A program made the position numbers and the translations under genes. From positions 124,001-188,000 of the forward strand of contig JAXGGA010000029.1 in assembly GCA_038373865.1 (NCBI GenBank): a stretch of DNA of 64,000 nt, written 5' to 3'. The stretch is from Uloborus plumipes. Lineage: Eukaryota > Arthropoda > Arachnida > Araneae > Uloboridae. Positions 1 to 10,675 of the stretch are shown piece by piece. How positions within the stretch are numbered: position 1 is the stretch's first letter; every line of letters begins with the position of its first letter. The notes below the pieces were generated by a model that was not told where the DNA came from, ran no database searches, and saw nothing but the letters and a program-made list of their open reading frames with translations.

Positions 1-1497
1 ATTCATAAGAAAAATCTACCGTTCATCGCAAAATAAGCGATCAATTGTTCTTTAACTTTAGTCATACAAAATATAGACTTCACCGGACATTTCCACATTG
101 AAATTAAATCACTCATGCATTTGGGGGACTACAAAAAGGGGGGTCGAAAGAAAAACCGCTTTTTGACCAAATCTCTTCGAAAGTAGCTCGGAGAAAGCTA
201 TAAATTTCAGTAATTAATTAGCATACTATGTATAATTACTGTACAAGTTTTTATGAACGTACTACTTATACTTCCGAAGATATAAAACATTTTTTTAAAA
301 AACGGCAATTTTATTTGAAGGGTTTTGGCTCATAACACTCAGTTTTTGGTCAAACCTTATCAAAACTTCAGAAAAGATGACAAAATACAAGAGAAAGAAC
401 ATACTAAAACGGTAAATAAAAATATTAAAAATCCGATGAGATATGAACGTTAAAATGAAATAATTTTTCACGGCGCATGCGCGAACGACAGAAATTTATA
501 ACTACAAAAATATTGTACTCTGATCTATATTGCATCTCATAAAAAAAGCTCCAGTTGAATATCATGAAAATTGAAAAAGATATCAGCATCTAGTGAGCTG
601 TATTTTATTCATTCGCAGACAATGCATAAGTAGTGAGGGACTGTCCACAAAGAGCTATTTTTAAATTAAAGGTGATTGCGTCATCGTTCAAAACCAACGT
701 TTCAGGGGGTGTTCGGATACTTTTGGCCACCTACGTGTAAGGTCTTTTTGGCCAAATGGGCGAAGTGTGACTTCTGTGCCGAATATAAATTTTCAAACTG
801 TATACAATTTAACATTGAAAAAAAATGCTCGATTGTCACCACACTATTTGTGAACAACCCCCCGCCATTTATGTATTGTCTGCGAATGAATGAATTACAG
901 CTCACTAGATCGCTGATATCCTTTTCAATTTTTACGATATTCAACTGAAAGTTTTTTTATAAGATGCAGTATAAACCAGGCTACAATATTTTTGTAGTTA
1001 TAAATTTCTGTCGTTCGCGCATGCGCCGTGAAAAATTATTTCCTTTTAACGTTCATATCTCATCGGATTTTTAATATTTTTACTTACCGTTTTAGTATGT
1101 TCTTTCTCTTGTATTTTGTCATCTTTCCTGAAGTTTTGATAAGGTTTGATCAAAAACTGCTTGTTATGAGACAAAACCCTTCAAATAAAATTGCCGTTTT
1201 TTAAAAAATGTTTCATATCTTCGGAAGTATAAGTAGTACGTTCATAAAAATTTGTACAGTAATTATACATAGTATGCTAATTAATTACTGAAAGTTATAG
1301 CTTTCTTCGAGCTATTTTCAAAAAGTTATGGTCAAAAAGCGGTTTTTCTTTCAACCCCCCTTTTTGTAGTCCCCCAAATGCATGAGTGATTTAATTTCAA
1401 TGTGGAAATGTCCGGTGAAGTCTATATTTTGTATGACTAAAGTTAAAGAACAATTGATCGCTTATTTTGCGATGAACGGTAGATTTTTCTTATGAAT
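1..1497. mobile_element. Long foldback (palindromic) element
   Basis: The first ~620 bases are repeated in reverse complement at about 880-1497. The outermost ATTCATAAGAAAAATC at position 1 is matched by GATTTTTCTTATGAAT ending at 1497, and the match runs inward with few differences. Loop roughly 650-850. No transposase is visible; the 80-90-codon open frames on both strands in the loop are mirror shadows. The element may extend left of the window, so its target duplication cannot be tested. It has the shape of a Foldback-type or giant-TIR non-autonomous DNA element. Confidence 0.85.
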
Positions 1498-2980
1498 CTC
1501 AAGTGTTTCCATTATTTTGATAACTACCTGTATTTAAATCATTACCAATTTTCAAAAAGAATTTAGAATGAATGCTTCTTTCTCCTAAAGAAAGAGCAAC
1601 TTAGAACTTTTTAATTTATTTATTTATTTATTTATTGATGGCAGCTTTGTAGAGCACTTTACACAGGGCTGTATTTATGGGGTGGGTTTTGGGGTTTAAA
1701 CTCCCTCCAGAAATTTTTCAACTCTATTCCAAAACAAACTCGTTTAGTTCTGTAAAGAACTAAACTAGCATACTTTCCCGTAAACCGACATAATAGCATC
1801 TGATCAATATTATTTTCATTATATGAGACTGCAAATTATGTCAAACATACCTTTTTAGCAAATAATGCTGACTTCTAAAGACAAAAAATGCCTATCTCAT
1901 CTTATGAAATAGGCATGTAACAAGTGTTAAAACTAAAATTTTGAATTTAAAAAACACCCCGACTAACAAAACTAAAATTAAAAATTTTAAAAACCCAAAC
2001 ATGGCGAACGAAAGGTAATCCTTACTAATAAATTTGCTTGTCAACGAAACCAGAATCAAGAGGGAAAATAGATCGCCTTGAAAATCGCCCTTTGAAAAGC
2101 CTTTTAAACTATAAAATCAGTTACAAGTATTTTATTTGTTAAAAAAATAGAAATATTTTAATAAATTATTAGAGTTTGCTTTCCTTGTCTGCCAACAATG
2201 ACAACGGTTCCGATCGCGTGAATAAAGGCTAAGCTGCATTTGCTAAAAAAAGCTATAACTCGCGTTCTATAGAACATGGAAGATCCAATTGCATCGCATC
2301 AGACGCAGAAATTTTTTCTCTTTCATTTGGTGCTATTTCTTAAGTTTTGAAATATGTTTTCACTGCTAAATTCCGGAAAAACCTTTCAAACGTTTTTAAT
2401 TAATACTTTCGTTAATTAATACCATCCGAAGATGCAACCTAGCTTAAAACACTCTCGATCAACTTGTGTGTCGGGGGTTAAAAAGGAAACAAAAGAATTC
2501 ATAAAGCTGTAGCATTTTTTTAAACAATGCAGCTATTATAGTTCTTCCGAGGAAAAGTTCCTTAATCGTTTTGAAACAAAAAAAAGATTAAAAATAGGAA
2601 ACAGATTAAAACACATTTTCTCAAACCAAAAAATAACTCGTTCCTAAATAAAATATCTGGAATTTAATTTTTAATACGTTGCCAAGAATCAAAAGATAAA
2701 TAATTGATTAAATAAACAATAGTCGAAGATTCGGTGTCAGCGACGATTTTAAAAAAATGTGGTAGAATTGGCCCCTTTTTTTCTACGCCTGCATTTCTGC
2801 CATGTTTTCAGAGTCGGAGTCAAGGAGTCGGAAAGAGTCCTCACAGCAGCTTATTCAGAAAAGTACATTACATAGATTATTCATTAAAACCGTTTTCTAA
2901 CAAAGTTAGTTCGAAGGAAATCTGCCTTTACGTTCAGGATCTACATTAAACTTGAATTTCCCAGTAGGCGCTAATGTTAA
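1498..2980. other. No gene seen; AT-rich spacer
   Basis: A short (ATTT)n microsatellite lies at about 1613-1637. Around 2806-2842 there is a weak GGAGTC-rich stretch resembling the ends of the hAT element at 30370, possibly a relic. Otherwise nothing supported. Confidence 0.5.
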
Positions 2981-3440
2981 GGTTTTTTTTTGAACCATTT
3001 AATATTGAACGAAAAAGGGTTCAAATCAAAAAGCGAAATATGGGAATGAGGAGTCCTCACCGAGATCTTTCGAAAAAAAATGATAATTTAATTCGCACTA
3101 TTCACTCAATAGTTATTAGGTGGGGAAAGGTTGTTTGAACGGTTCAATGTTGAACGAAAAATTCTTCAAATTGAAAATTTAAATACGGTAACGAAGTATC
3201 CTTGATAAGAGCTTTTGAACAAAAAAAAAGTTTGTTCGAATCGGACTGTTCTCTAAAAAGTTAGTATCGCGGCACAGGTTGTTTAAACGGTTCAAAGTTG
3301 AACCAAAAATTGTTCAAATCGAAAACTCAAATATGGGAATGAGCTGTACTCACCGAGATCTTTCCAACAAAAAACAGTTTGTTCAAATCGGACCGTTAAT
3401 TATAAAGTTATAAGGGGGGGGGGGGGGCAGACAGACACAC
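2981..3440 (+). repeat. Three 148-bp tandem units with a poly-G/CAGACAGACACAC tail (LINE-like 3' end)
   Basis: Units start with GGTT followed by ...GAACNNTTCAA...GTTGAAC at 2981, 3129 and 3277, exactly 148 bases apart. Each contains a phrase of the form TTCAAATCGAAAA...TATGGGAATGAG...ACCGAGATCTTTC. The last unit ends in 14 G (3414-3427) and then CAGACAGACACAC. Tandem 3' UTR units followed by a CA/CAGA tail are common at the 3' ends of RTE-like LINEs in invertebrates. No reverse transcriptase is present, so this would be a 5'-truncated copy. The LINE assignment is inference. Confidence 0.6.
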
Positions 3441-3933
3441 ATTATTCCCCATCTCAAAACCGTACTTTACGATTTTAAATTTTTCAATATTTATTTTATT
3501 TTTGACTTTTTTTCGAACTTGGCGATATTTTTATGATTCATGAAGCCGCTTATATGCTTTTTTCGTCTTTTTCTCATTTTAACGGCAAAAAAGCTTTTCA
3601 TACGCTTTTTTTCGCTGAAAAAATTATTATAACTATTTTATTTTTAATTTTCTTATGTAATTTTCAACATTATTTGAAAAAAATAAATTATCAGTGTTGA
3701 ATAATTGTACAAATTAATTGTTTTATCCGCAGTATTTTTTATTGTAGTTATTGCAAACATTCTTTCCCGCATAACTTTTTCCTTTGAAACTTGACTACCT
3801 ATCACTAACAAAGACACCAAAATTACTTAACCTGTGAAAGTTCTTAACTCCATATTTAACCTAATTTATAACTGCCATAAAATAAAAATTTCAAAATTAT
3901 TGTTTTAAATGCGCGTATATGAGTAAACGCATG

Positions 3934-4337
3934 GGCACAGGACATTTCCGCCGCAACGTAGGACATTTCCGCCGAAAAATTTATCTCTATCATCCCCCTC
4001 ATGAGACATTTCCGCCGCGTCTCTCCACGCCGTTTCTGTGCGACAGGACAAATCCGCCGATTGAGCTGGTCAGAGTGTAATATTTGGCGAAGTTTAAATT
4101 GATTTACACTACATTGTGTTTTTTTTTTTTTGACTTCTATGCGATTTCCCCCTATTATAAGTGGTCCGGGAATAAATTCCGCTTTTTAGGTTAGGTCTTT
4201 GTCGCCAAATGAAGATGTGTCGCCAGGAATGAAAATTTTAAACCAGTAACCCCTTTCTCACCCTTGGAAATGGCGCGGCGGATTTGTCACATGCGGAAAA
4301 AATGGGGATAAAATTTGCGGCGGATATGTCCTGTTCC
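3934..4337. mobile_element. CCGCCG-motif inverted-repeat element (MITE)
   Basis: The left end GGCACAGGACATTTCCGCCG is mirrored at the right end as CGGCGGATATGTCCTGTTCC. The word GACATTTCCGCCG (or a close variant) recurs at 3941, 3962, 4005 and 4046, then inverted at about 4274 and 4318, so copies face inward from both ends. No coding capacity. The GC-rich motif stands out sharply from the AT-rich surroundings. Confidence 0.65.
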
Positions 4338-4566
4338 GAAACGCATCAATCTTTTTGAGTGGTAAAAAGACATCGATTATTTGACAGTGGCGAAGCTATG
4401 CAGTTATCAGATTTTTTTTTGATCAAGATAGAGATAATTCATTTTTTTTAAACATTTTTTATGTTTAAGCATAGTTTAAGCTCTTTAAGCATCTATTGTA
4501 ACAAAAAGCAATATAATATAGAATATGAAATCAAATTTTATTGATTATTTTTTTTTTTTTATTTAA

Positions 4567-5075
4567 CCCATTAATGCCTGACATTTTTTTTCCAAAGATA
4601 TTTTGTATACTGGTTACAAACAGTGTTTAATGGACAGGAAAAATAATTAAAAAAATATCATGTGAAAAATATTTTTTTTATTAAGGAAGGAAAAATCGTT
4701 CTTTAAAAGTTACAATAACCCCAGAGGGTACATACATTTTTACTAATTTTTTTTCTGCCTACGATATAATATTTAAAAAGACATTTTATAAGAAGAAATA
4801 AAATCAGCAATTAACATAAACTGGGAAGCTGGGAATAACTTTTAAAACTTCGCTCTTTTTTTGAGATTGTGAACGATGTGATTTTTGATAAAGATCATAT
4901 TAAAACTGCCACAGAACACACTTTACAATAGTTATCTGCTACAATCTGTTAATAACGAATTGAAACAATACCAAGGTACTCATTGAACACTATTATTTGG
5001 TTGAAATGTTCATTTGGGGGAAATTCAGACCCTTTTTTTGACCGTCCCTAAAAAGGGACGCTAGGCATTAATGTG
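4567..5075. mobile_element. TTAA-flanked element, piggyBac-like MITE
   Basis: TTAA at 4563-4566 and 5076-5079 flanks ends CCCATTAATGCCT and its inverted partner AGGCATTAATGTG. The TTAA duplication plus a CCC/CCY start is typical of piggyBac-type non-autonomous elements. The 509-bp interior is AT-rich without a frame of note. Confidence 0.75.
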
Positions 5076-5595
5076 TTAATGAGAAATGCGTTTGGTAAAA
5101 CCCTCTTCGAAATAAAAGTGTAGTTACCGGCCTGACTTTATACCTTGAGATTTTTTAAGATATGATACTAATAATAATAATAATGCTTTATCAGTCTTCA
5201 AATAGACAGCAATCCATCCAATATAGAAGACAATACACAGACATAAAAGAATAAAAAATATAAATTGTTCTGTGAGGTAACTATAAATAGCATTTAAAGC
5301 TAAACTAAATTAGAGTTAAAACACAAATAGTTAAAAAGAAAGAAGCGCAGCAATAGCGCGATGTCTGGTTTAAATCGCGTATTCATCATGGGTAAAAAAT
5401 ATGTTTAGCAGTTTGTGGTTCACAAAAATGATAAATGAGATACGTCTAATACAATCACGAAGTTAATTAAATATCAGCAATAAACAAGAGAGTCAAGCGA
5501 GGCATGCCTGATATTGATTAAAGAAAGTTTGTAGTCTCTTTCTCAAACTTCTGATACCAAGGACAAAAAAAAAAGTTCGAAGTTTTTACTAGTAC

Positions 5596-5598
<3 letters not shown>

Positions 5599-5636
<38 letters not shown>

Positions 5637-5653
5637 GTTTCCTGATTTTTCTA

Positions 5654-5686
<33 letters not shown>
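5599..5686. repeat. Poly-A (37) then poly-T (28) block
   Basis: A run of 37 A (5599-5635), 23 bases of ordinary sequence, then 28 T (5659-5686). Together they form a potential A:T hairpin. The frame called across it on the minus strand is pure lysine/phenylalanine homopolymer and is not a gene. Two retrotransposed poly(A) tails meeting head to head, or assembly noise, could explain it. Confidence 0.8.
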
Positions 5687-5705
5687 GGACACTTAAATAT
5701 GCGAT

Positions 5706-5985
5706 ACACAGTAACTTGTGTCCATTACTTTTATGGGAAGAGTGGGTTCAACTGACAGAGGTTGTCTTGATCTAAATGCTTGGCTTGAAATACCTTTTTA
5801 AAAATACGAAAAAATTTAAAAAAGAAAAAGTAAAATAAAATAAACTAAGTTTAGTAATTTTGGCCGCCTAGCTTTTTTAACGCTGAAAAGGGAGTTTCAT
5901 ATTGCTTCCAAAGCCTTTAGTTTTCATAATAAATTTGTACTTATACATGCTGTTTATCATTAAATGTGGAAAATATAGTTAAAGT
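5706..5985. repeat. ~285-bp direct repeat, copy 1
   Basis: Matches 7665-7958 in the same orientation almost end to end. Shared landmarks include GAGGTTGTCTTGATCT, AAGTAAAATAAAATAAAC, TTTTGGCCGCC and TTTAGTTTTCATAATAAATT. The two copies lie 1.96 kb apart around a decayed repeat-encoded gene. They could be LTR-like flanks or copies of a terminal part of the same element. Confidence 0.8.
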
Positions 5986-6045
5986 AATTATAATAACCAG
6001 TGTATCTAATGATTAGTGTATCATCTAGTATGGCAAGATGGCTTC

Positions 6046-6800
6046 ATCACAATGTGGAATGGATAACATTCTGGAGATTTGTGTCCAAATACTTGCTGCA
6101 ATCTATGATCTTAAAAAAATGCTTATATGCATGAATAATTTTATGCTGAGATTCGATTGTGAAAAAGTAGAGAGAATAAACCCTTGTTATAAATTCTGCT
6201 AGTTTATGTAACTCTAAACTTGGATCACTAGTTGCGATGTGTAGCCTCAAAACTATTTGCCATGGTGAGCCATCTTGCATGAGAAAAGCTTGCTTCTGCT
6301 AAATTTTGAGAACATTTGCCAGACGTTACAGATTTAGACACATCCCATAAATACTTTTGACTCAATTCTTTGACATCAACTTCTTTTTAAACGCGTTCTA
6401 TTTTCTTATAGTTCATGACTGGTAGATCTTAGCAATATTGCAAGAATTCTCCAATAGGTCAACTAAATGAATTTGTCCAGTAGTCGGCCTATCAAGAGCC
6501 ACCGTTAACTATCTTAATGGTAATTGACTAAATGAAGAAAGCATGCCACGGCTTGTAGTGAGGGTTCTAAAGACTTTTCTGGAAGTCTAATAGCACTATT
6601 TGATTTTCCAGTGTTAACTGATGTGCCGTAACAACCGATAGCTTTTATGTTCTTTATCATAGAACTTTTTTTTTCCATAAATCGTGAACTACAATTTCTT
6701 TCCCTGGGCCATTTACTGGAGCACCATGTCTGAAATATTTAGAGTCTGTTTCCTCAACCAAAGGTATATGTCCTTCTACACAATCCTATAGCAGCTATGC
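6046..6800 (-). pseudogene. Decayed repeat-encoded protein (unnamed TE-associated family)
   Basis: Four consecutive minus-strand pieces in changing frames read like one protein. (1) 6795-6658 has HIPLVEETDSKYF, a GH-like dipeptide region and a glycine-rich turn. (2) 6655-6514 has AIGCYGTSVNTGKSNSAIRL. (3) 6497-6413 has LDRPTTGQIHL. (4) About 6395-6047 has ASFSHARWLTMAN, then after a frameshift IVLRLHIATSDPSLEL and an amphipathic C-terminus. From memory, the order GCDGT-VNTG / LDGPTTGP / SHSRWLTTAN-RLY is the signature of a widespread, unnamed 'uncharacterized protein' family that appears in many copies in arthropod genomes, probably encoded by a transposable element. Several stops and at least two frameshifts show this copy is dead. 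The longest intact piece has 77 codons (6280-6047). I do not know the biochemical function. It is flanked by the two copies of the ~285-bp repeat. Confidence 0.6.
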
Positions 6801-7664
6801 TAGCGGAGCTGCATTTCGTTTACCATCACGGGGCCCCCGATAGAAGGCGGGCACTGTGTGACGAGGGGCTTAGATTCTGTTTATTAGTTTATATTATTTT
6901 ACTTTTTATTCCACATTCACAGATGATTCCCAGTTTCAAGTGCTAATTCAGTTAGATTCCACATTCATAAACAAGTTTCTAACCAAGACGCATGGCCTTG
7001 TAAAATGCTAGTTTTGATGAAAATTACGTAAGTTTAGAATAAATGTGGGAGATTTAAATGTTGTTTAATATACTTTTTTCAAACCCAATTTTGTCCTCGA
7101 CTTTGCTGTGTACATTTTGCAACTTGAATTACTTTCAACATTTGTTCTTAATATTTAAAAAAAATTAGAAAAAAACTAATATTTTTGATGAAATTCACAA
7201 ACTTCAGGCCTCGTGCGGGACACCTAAACAATATCTGATTAGGCTGAAATTTTTTGTGAAATATGTGCGTAGGTAGGGGCAACTTTTTATCAACTTAGTA
7301 AATTGAATTTTGAAAAAAAGTTCTTTTCGATACACCCTACTGTTGAGGTATTTAATTCATTTTACTTTCATCAAATAAGGCTTACGCTTTTATTTATATC
7401 ATCATGTCTCAGTTATTTCTCAACGTTTTCTCACAAATCTAGTCATACATTAATAAAGCAAAAATTTCTAAGAAAATGTTGTGCTTTACTAACGTTGATT
7501 TTTCAATAGAATAATAGTTTACGCACAAAACAATTTTAACCGTTTGCATTTAATCATTGTTGCAAAAGCTAAGTGGGGAAAAAGTTCATAGCGCCGTAAC
7601 TATGACAACCATCAGGGGAAAAGTGCGGAAATTAGGAAATTAATTTTACGTTGAGCTGCCAGCT

Positions 7665-7958
7665 CACACAATAACGTGTGTCCGTTACTTCTATGGAAGG
7701 AGTGGATTCAACTGGAAGAGGTTGTCTTGATCTTAATGCTTGGCATGAAATAATTTTTTTAGAAATACAAGAAAATAAGGAAAAAAACAAATAAAGTAAA
7801 ATAAAATAAACAAAGTTGAATATTTTTGGCCGCCCAGCTTTTTATACGTTGAAACTGGAGTTTCATATTTTTCATTACTTCCAAAACATTTAGTTTTCAT
7901 AATAAATTTGTACGCATCCATGCTGTTCATCGTTAAATGCGGAAAATATAGTTAAAGT
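7665..7958. repeat. ~285-bp direct repeat, copy 2
   Basis: Second copy of the segment at 5706-5985. On the minus strand it keeps a 65-codon frame (7930-7733) beginning MNSMDAYKFIMKTKCFGSNE. The same stretch in copy 1 is broken by stops, so copy 2 is the better preserved. The frame may be the start of the protein whose remains lie between the copies. That link is inference from adjacency and strand only. Confidence 0.75.
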
Positions 7959-8072
7959 TTCAGTTTATTTTAAGCTTATGAATTCTATTTCACGGAAAAC
8001 GGCACTTTTTCTCCGTACGAGACGCTTCACATATTTCATTGAAAATAATAATTAATGATTTAAATTTTGTTG

Positions 8073-8108
8073 CTTAAGAAATCGCATACGTATGCGTGAT
8101 TTCTTAAG
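8073..8108. other. Near-perfect 36-bp palindrome
   Basis: CTTAAGAAATC, then GCATACGTATGC, then GTGATTTCTTAAG form a hairpin with a GCATAC/GTATGC core and only a 2-nt bulge. It is too short to be an element on its own, and no partner copy is seen in the window. Confidence 0.7.
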
Positions 8109-8713
8109 AAAAAAAATCGTCATTACCTATTACTTTTTTTCATGAAATATTTGAACCGTCACTTCCGGGGGAAATAAACATTTTCGTGGAATAGTCTTAA
8201 TTTAGTTCTTATCAACGGTTTTAATTTTAATTTCATTGCAAATGAGATCCGTTTTATTTACTTTGAAACCTTAGCTTAAAAATCTAGTCTGTTTCGTCGT
8301 TGCTTTACTAATGGAACAAAAATATCAACTCATTCAAACGGCCTATTACAGAAGGTTGACTCTGGATGTTCCGCAAGTGACCGATACAAAGGAATTTAAT
8401 TTTAAGGAGCAAAATTATTTTAGAAAAATATAGCTGTGTCAGGAGTATCTCTGCACATCAAAAGTAAACACTAAAAAATGTGTTTACTCCTGTTTAGTTT
8501 AAATATTAAGAGCTATAACAAAATGATGGTGAAAATTTCGAGTCTGACTGTCACACACGACACGGTGGAATTGAACTGCAAGGTGTTTGAATTTTTAAGG
8601 AAATTTTAAGGTATCAACATACAGTGACATTACAGATCTTGAAATCATAAAAGATAAATAATAAATAAGGTTGCCTAACACTTCCCCTCATCTCGAAACA
8701 GCAAAAAAGTGTA

Positions 8714-9065
8714 CACTGTAAAAAATGAATGCTAGCTTTATAATATAATACAGCTAATTTTATGGTAATAAACTGTAAAATTGCTAATTTTACAGTAAAA
8801 GACGGCGAAATTGCTAATTTAGCAGTTGATTACCGCGCATTTTAGTTTTAAACTGGAGCCTCTGCTGCCAGTATTATAGTGTTGTTTTTACAGTATAAAA
8901 CTACTAAATTTTACTGTAATATTACTAACTGTAAAATTACTAACTTTACAGTAAGAAACTGTAAAATTGCTTGTTTTAGTTTATTACTGTGCATTTTAGA
9001 GTTTTAAATTGGAACCTCAGCAGCCAGTATTATACTGTGAAAAGAACAGTTCATTTTTTGCAGTG
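8714..9065. mobile_element. CACTGTAAAA MITE, copy A
   Basis: Begins CACTGTAAAAAATGAATG and ends CATTTTTTGCAGTG, flanked by TA on both sides. The interior is a string of ~20-bp units of the form ACTGTAAAATTGCTAATTTTACAGTAATAA, with an internal palindromic block around a CTGCCAGTATTATA motif. It belongs to a family with copies at 10374, 16165 and 55968. No coding capacity. Confidence 0.85.
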
Positions 9066-9233
9066 TATGTTTAAAATATAATACACTAACCTAGAGATGC
9101 GCAATCAAAGAAGAAACTAAGTGAACTTGCAATACATAGTTAATTCTCTGAAGGATACTTAGTTTATTAAAACTTATTATCTTTTTCTACAAATTATTCT
9201 CTAGAAACGAAATCAAAGCTAATTAATAGTCAC

Positions 9234-9862
9234 TCAAATATGTTTCATAATTTCTTTACGTTTCTCCTCTTCATTTGTATTTCGCATGGATATTTCAAAC
9301 ATTTTTTTCAATAGTTGACTGAAAACATCTCTCAAATCTTTTATTTTATCAATGAGTTTGGAAGAAAAGTAACAATTATTTTCAATCAGTGCCGGAATAA
9401 AGAAGTACCATGCCGTAGAATAAACTATTTCTGAATCATATGCACCAGCTGTGACCTCGCGTGTTTTTTATTTGATTTGGAAAATATATAGACAGTATTT
9501 TCAGAATGGAATTCTCATGAATATTTTTGAATTTCCAATACCTACTGCACACAATATTTAAGAAAAAGGAATTTTCAAGATAACTGATGAAATATTTTAC
9601 TGGGGCTCTAAAAAATTGTTTTAGGTAAATGAAATTAACTTGCAAGATGCATTAAATTTAGAGCTTTCAGTAAACTTTTAATATTTCGGTTGTGGCTCTG
9701 GTAATACCCATTTTTTCGGACTGTTCTTGTTCTCGAATTAAAGACAGAATGAAAAATTGAAGAAGATGATACCACATAAACTGCTTTCATGGCTATTAAA
9801 TCGTCTTTATTTTTAATAACTGAAGATAAATTAATTCTTCTTAAAGTCTCGTCATTAAACAT
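9234..9862 (-). pseudogene. Decayed coding sequence of unknown identity
   Basis: On the minus strand three frames connect into one protein-like run. 9862-9635 contains TLRRINLSSVIKNKDDLIAM. Then 9645-9436 contains VKYFISYLENSFFLNIVCSR. After a shift in an A-run near 9470, a frame runs to a TGA at 9236-9234; it contains REVTAGAYDSEIVYSTAWYF and a charged tail EEEKRKEIMKHI. Codon content is varied and unlike the homopolymer-driven frames elsewhere. I do not recognise the family. It could be the 3' part of a host pseudogene, of a TE protein, or exons of a gene with short introns. The near-continuous reading with one obvious shift makes a pseudogene the simplest view. Confidence 0.4.
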
Positions 9863-10373
9863 TTTAAACCCATAAAAGATGTACTATTTCCAAGAATTAT
9901 TTAAACTAGTTAAAGCAGCAATGCACTTTAGTAATAATAAATTATAATAGTTTTGCATGAAGATTTTAATTAAGAAACGGTTTACATGACTATGGTTGAA
10001 CCCGTTTATTTTTATATCGGTTAATAAAATATCCCGCTAAATAAAATAATTTTCAATGTACCAAACAGTTGTAAGTTTTAATTTTTAATCTCAGATAGTA
10101 AAATATCTCACTTTTTAGAGTATTGTTTCATAAAAAATGAGCAATTGCTTTAAGCAGACTGGGCTATAATAGACTTCATTTAGCACAGCAAAACTTCGCG
10201 TCAGCAATATTCTATACAACGAATCTTATATGGCCCCATGAATTAGTGAGAAACGCATTGCAAATCGCTTTTTGTTTGAAGGATATGATTAGCGATTTTA
10301 AAACTCTATAAAATGATGTTTTTCTCTTTCGATGTTCTCTCTTATATTTCCAACCACTTTTCAACACTGTAAA

Positions 10374-10675
10374 AACTAAATGTTGTTTTTACAGTATAAT
10401 ACAGCTAATTTTACAGTAATAAACTGTAAAATTGCTATTTTTACAGTTTATTAGTGTACATTTTACAGTTTTAAACTGGAACCTCTGCTGTTTCTTGTTT
10501 TTACAGTATAATACAGTTGAATTTTACGGCAATAAATTGTAAAGTTTCTACTTTAACAGTAAGAAACTGTAAAATTGCTAGTTTTACAGTTTATCACTGT
10601 GCATTTTACAGTTTTAAATGGGAACCGCGGCTGCTAGTATTATACTGTAAAAACAACAGTTCATTTTTTACAGTG
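10374..10675. mobile_element. CACTGTAAAA MITE, copy B
   Basis: Starts CACTGTAAAAACTAAATG and ends TTTTTTACAGTG, flanked by AA on both sides. Same internal words as copy A (CTAATTTTACAGTAATAAAC, TTTTACAGTATAATACAG). Confidence 0.85.

Noticed and set aside
5518..5709. 63-codon minus-strand frame
   Set aside because: Entirely poly-Lys/poly-Phe from the A and T homopolymers.
6477..6495. CCAGTAGTCGGCC in the pseudogene at 6.5 kb equals the motif of the element at 15352
   Set aside because: In the pseudogene it is simply the inverse of codons for RPTTG, a conserved part of that protein; no element ends or second copy nearby. Probably coincidence.
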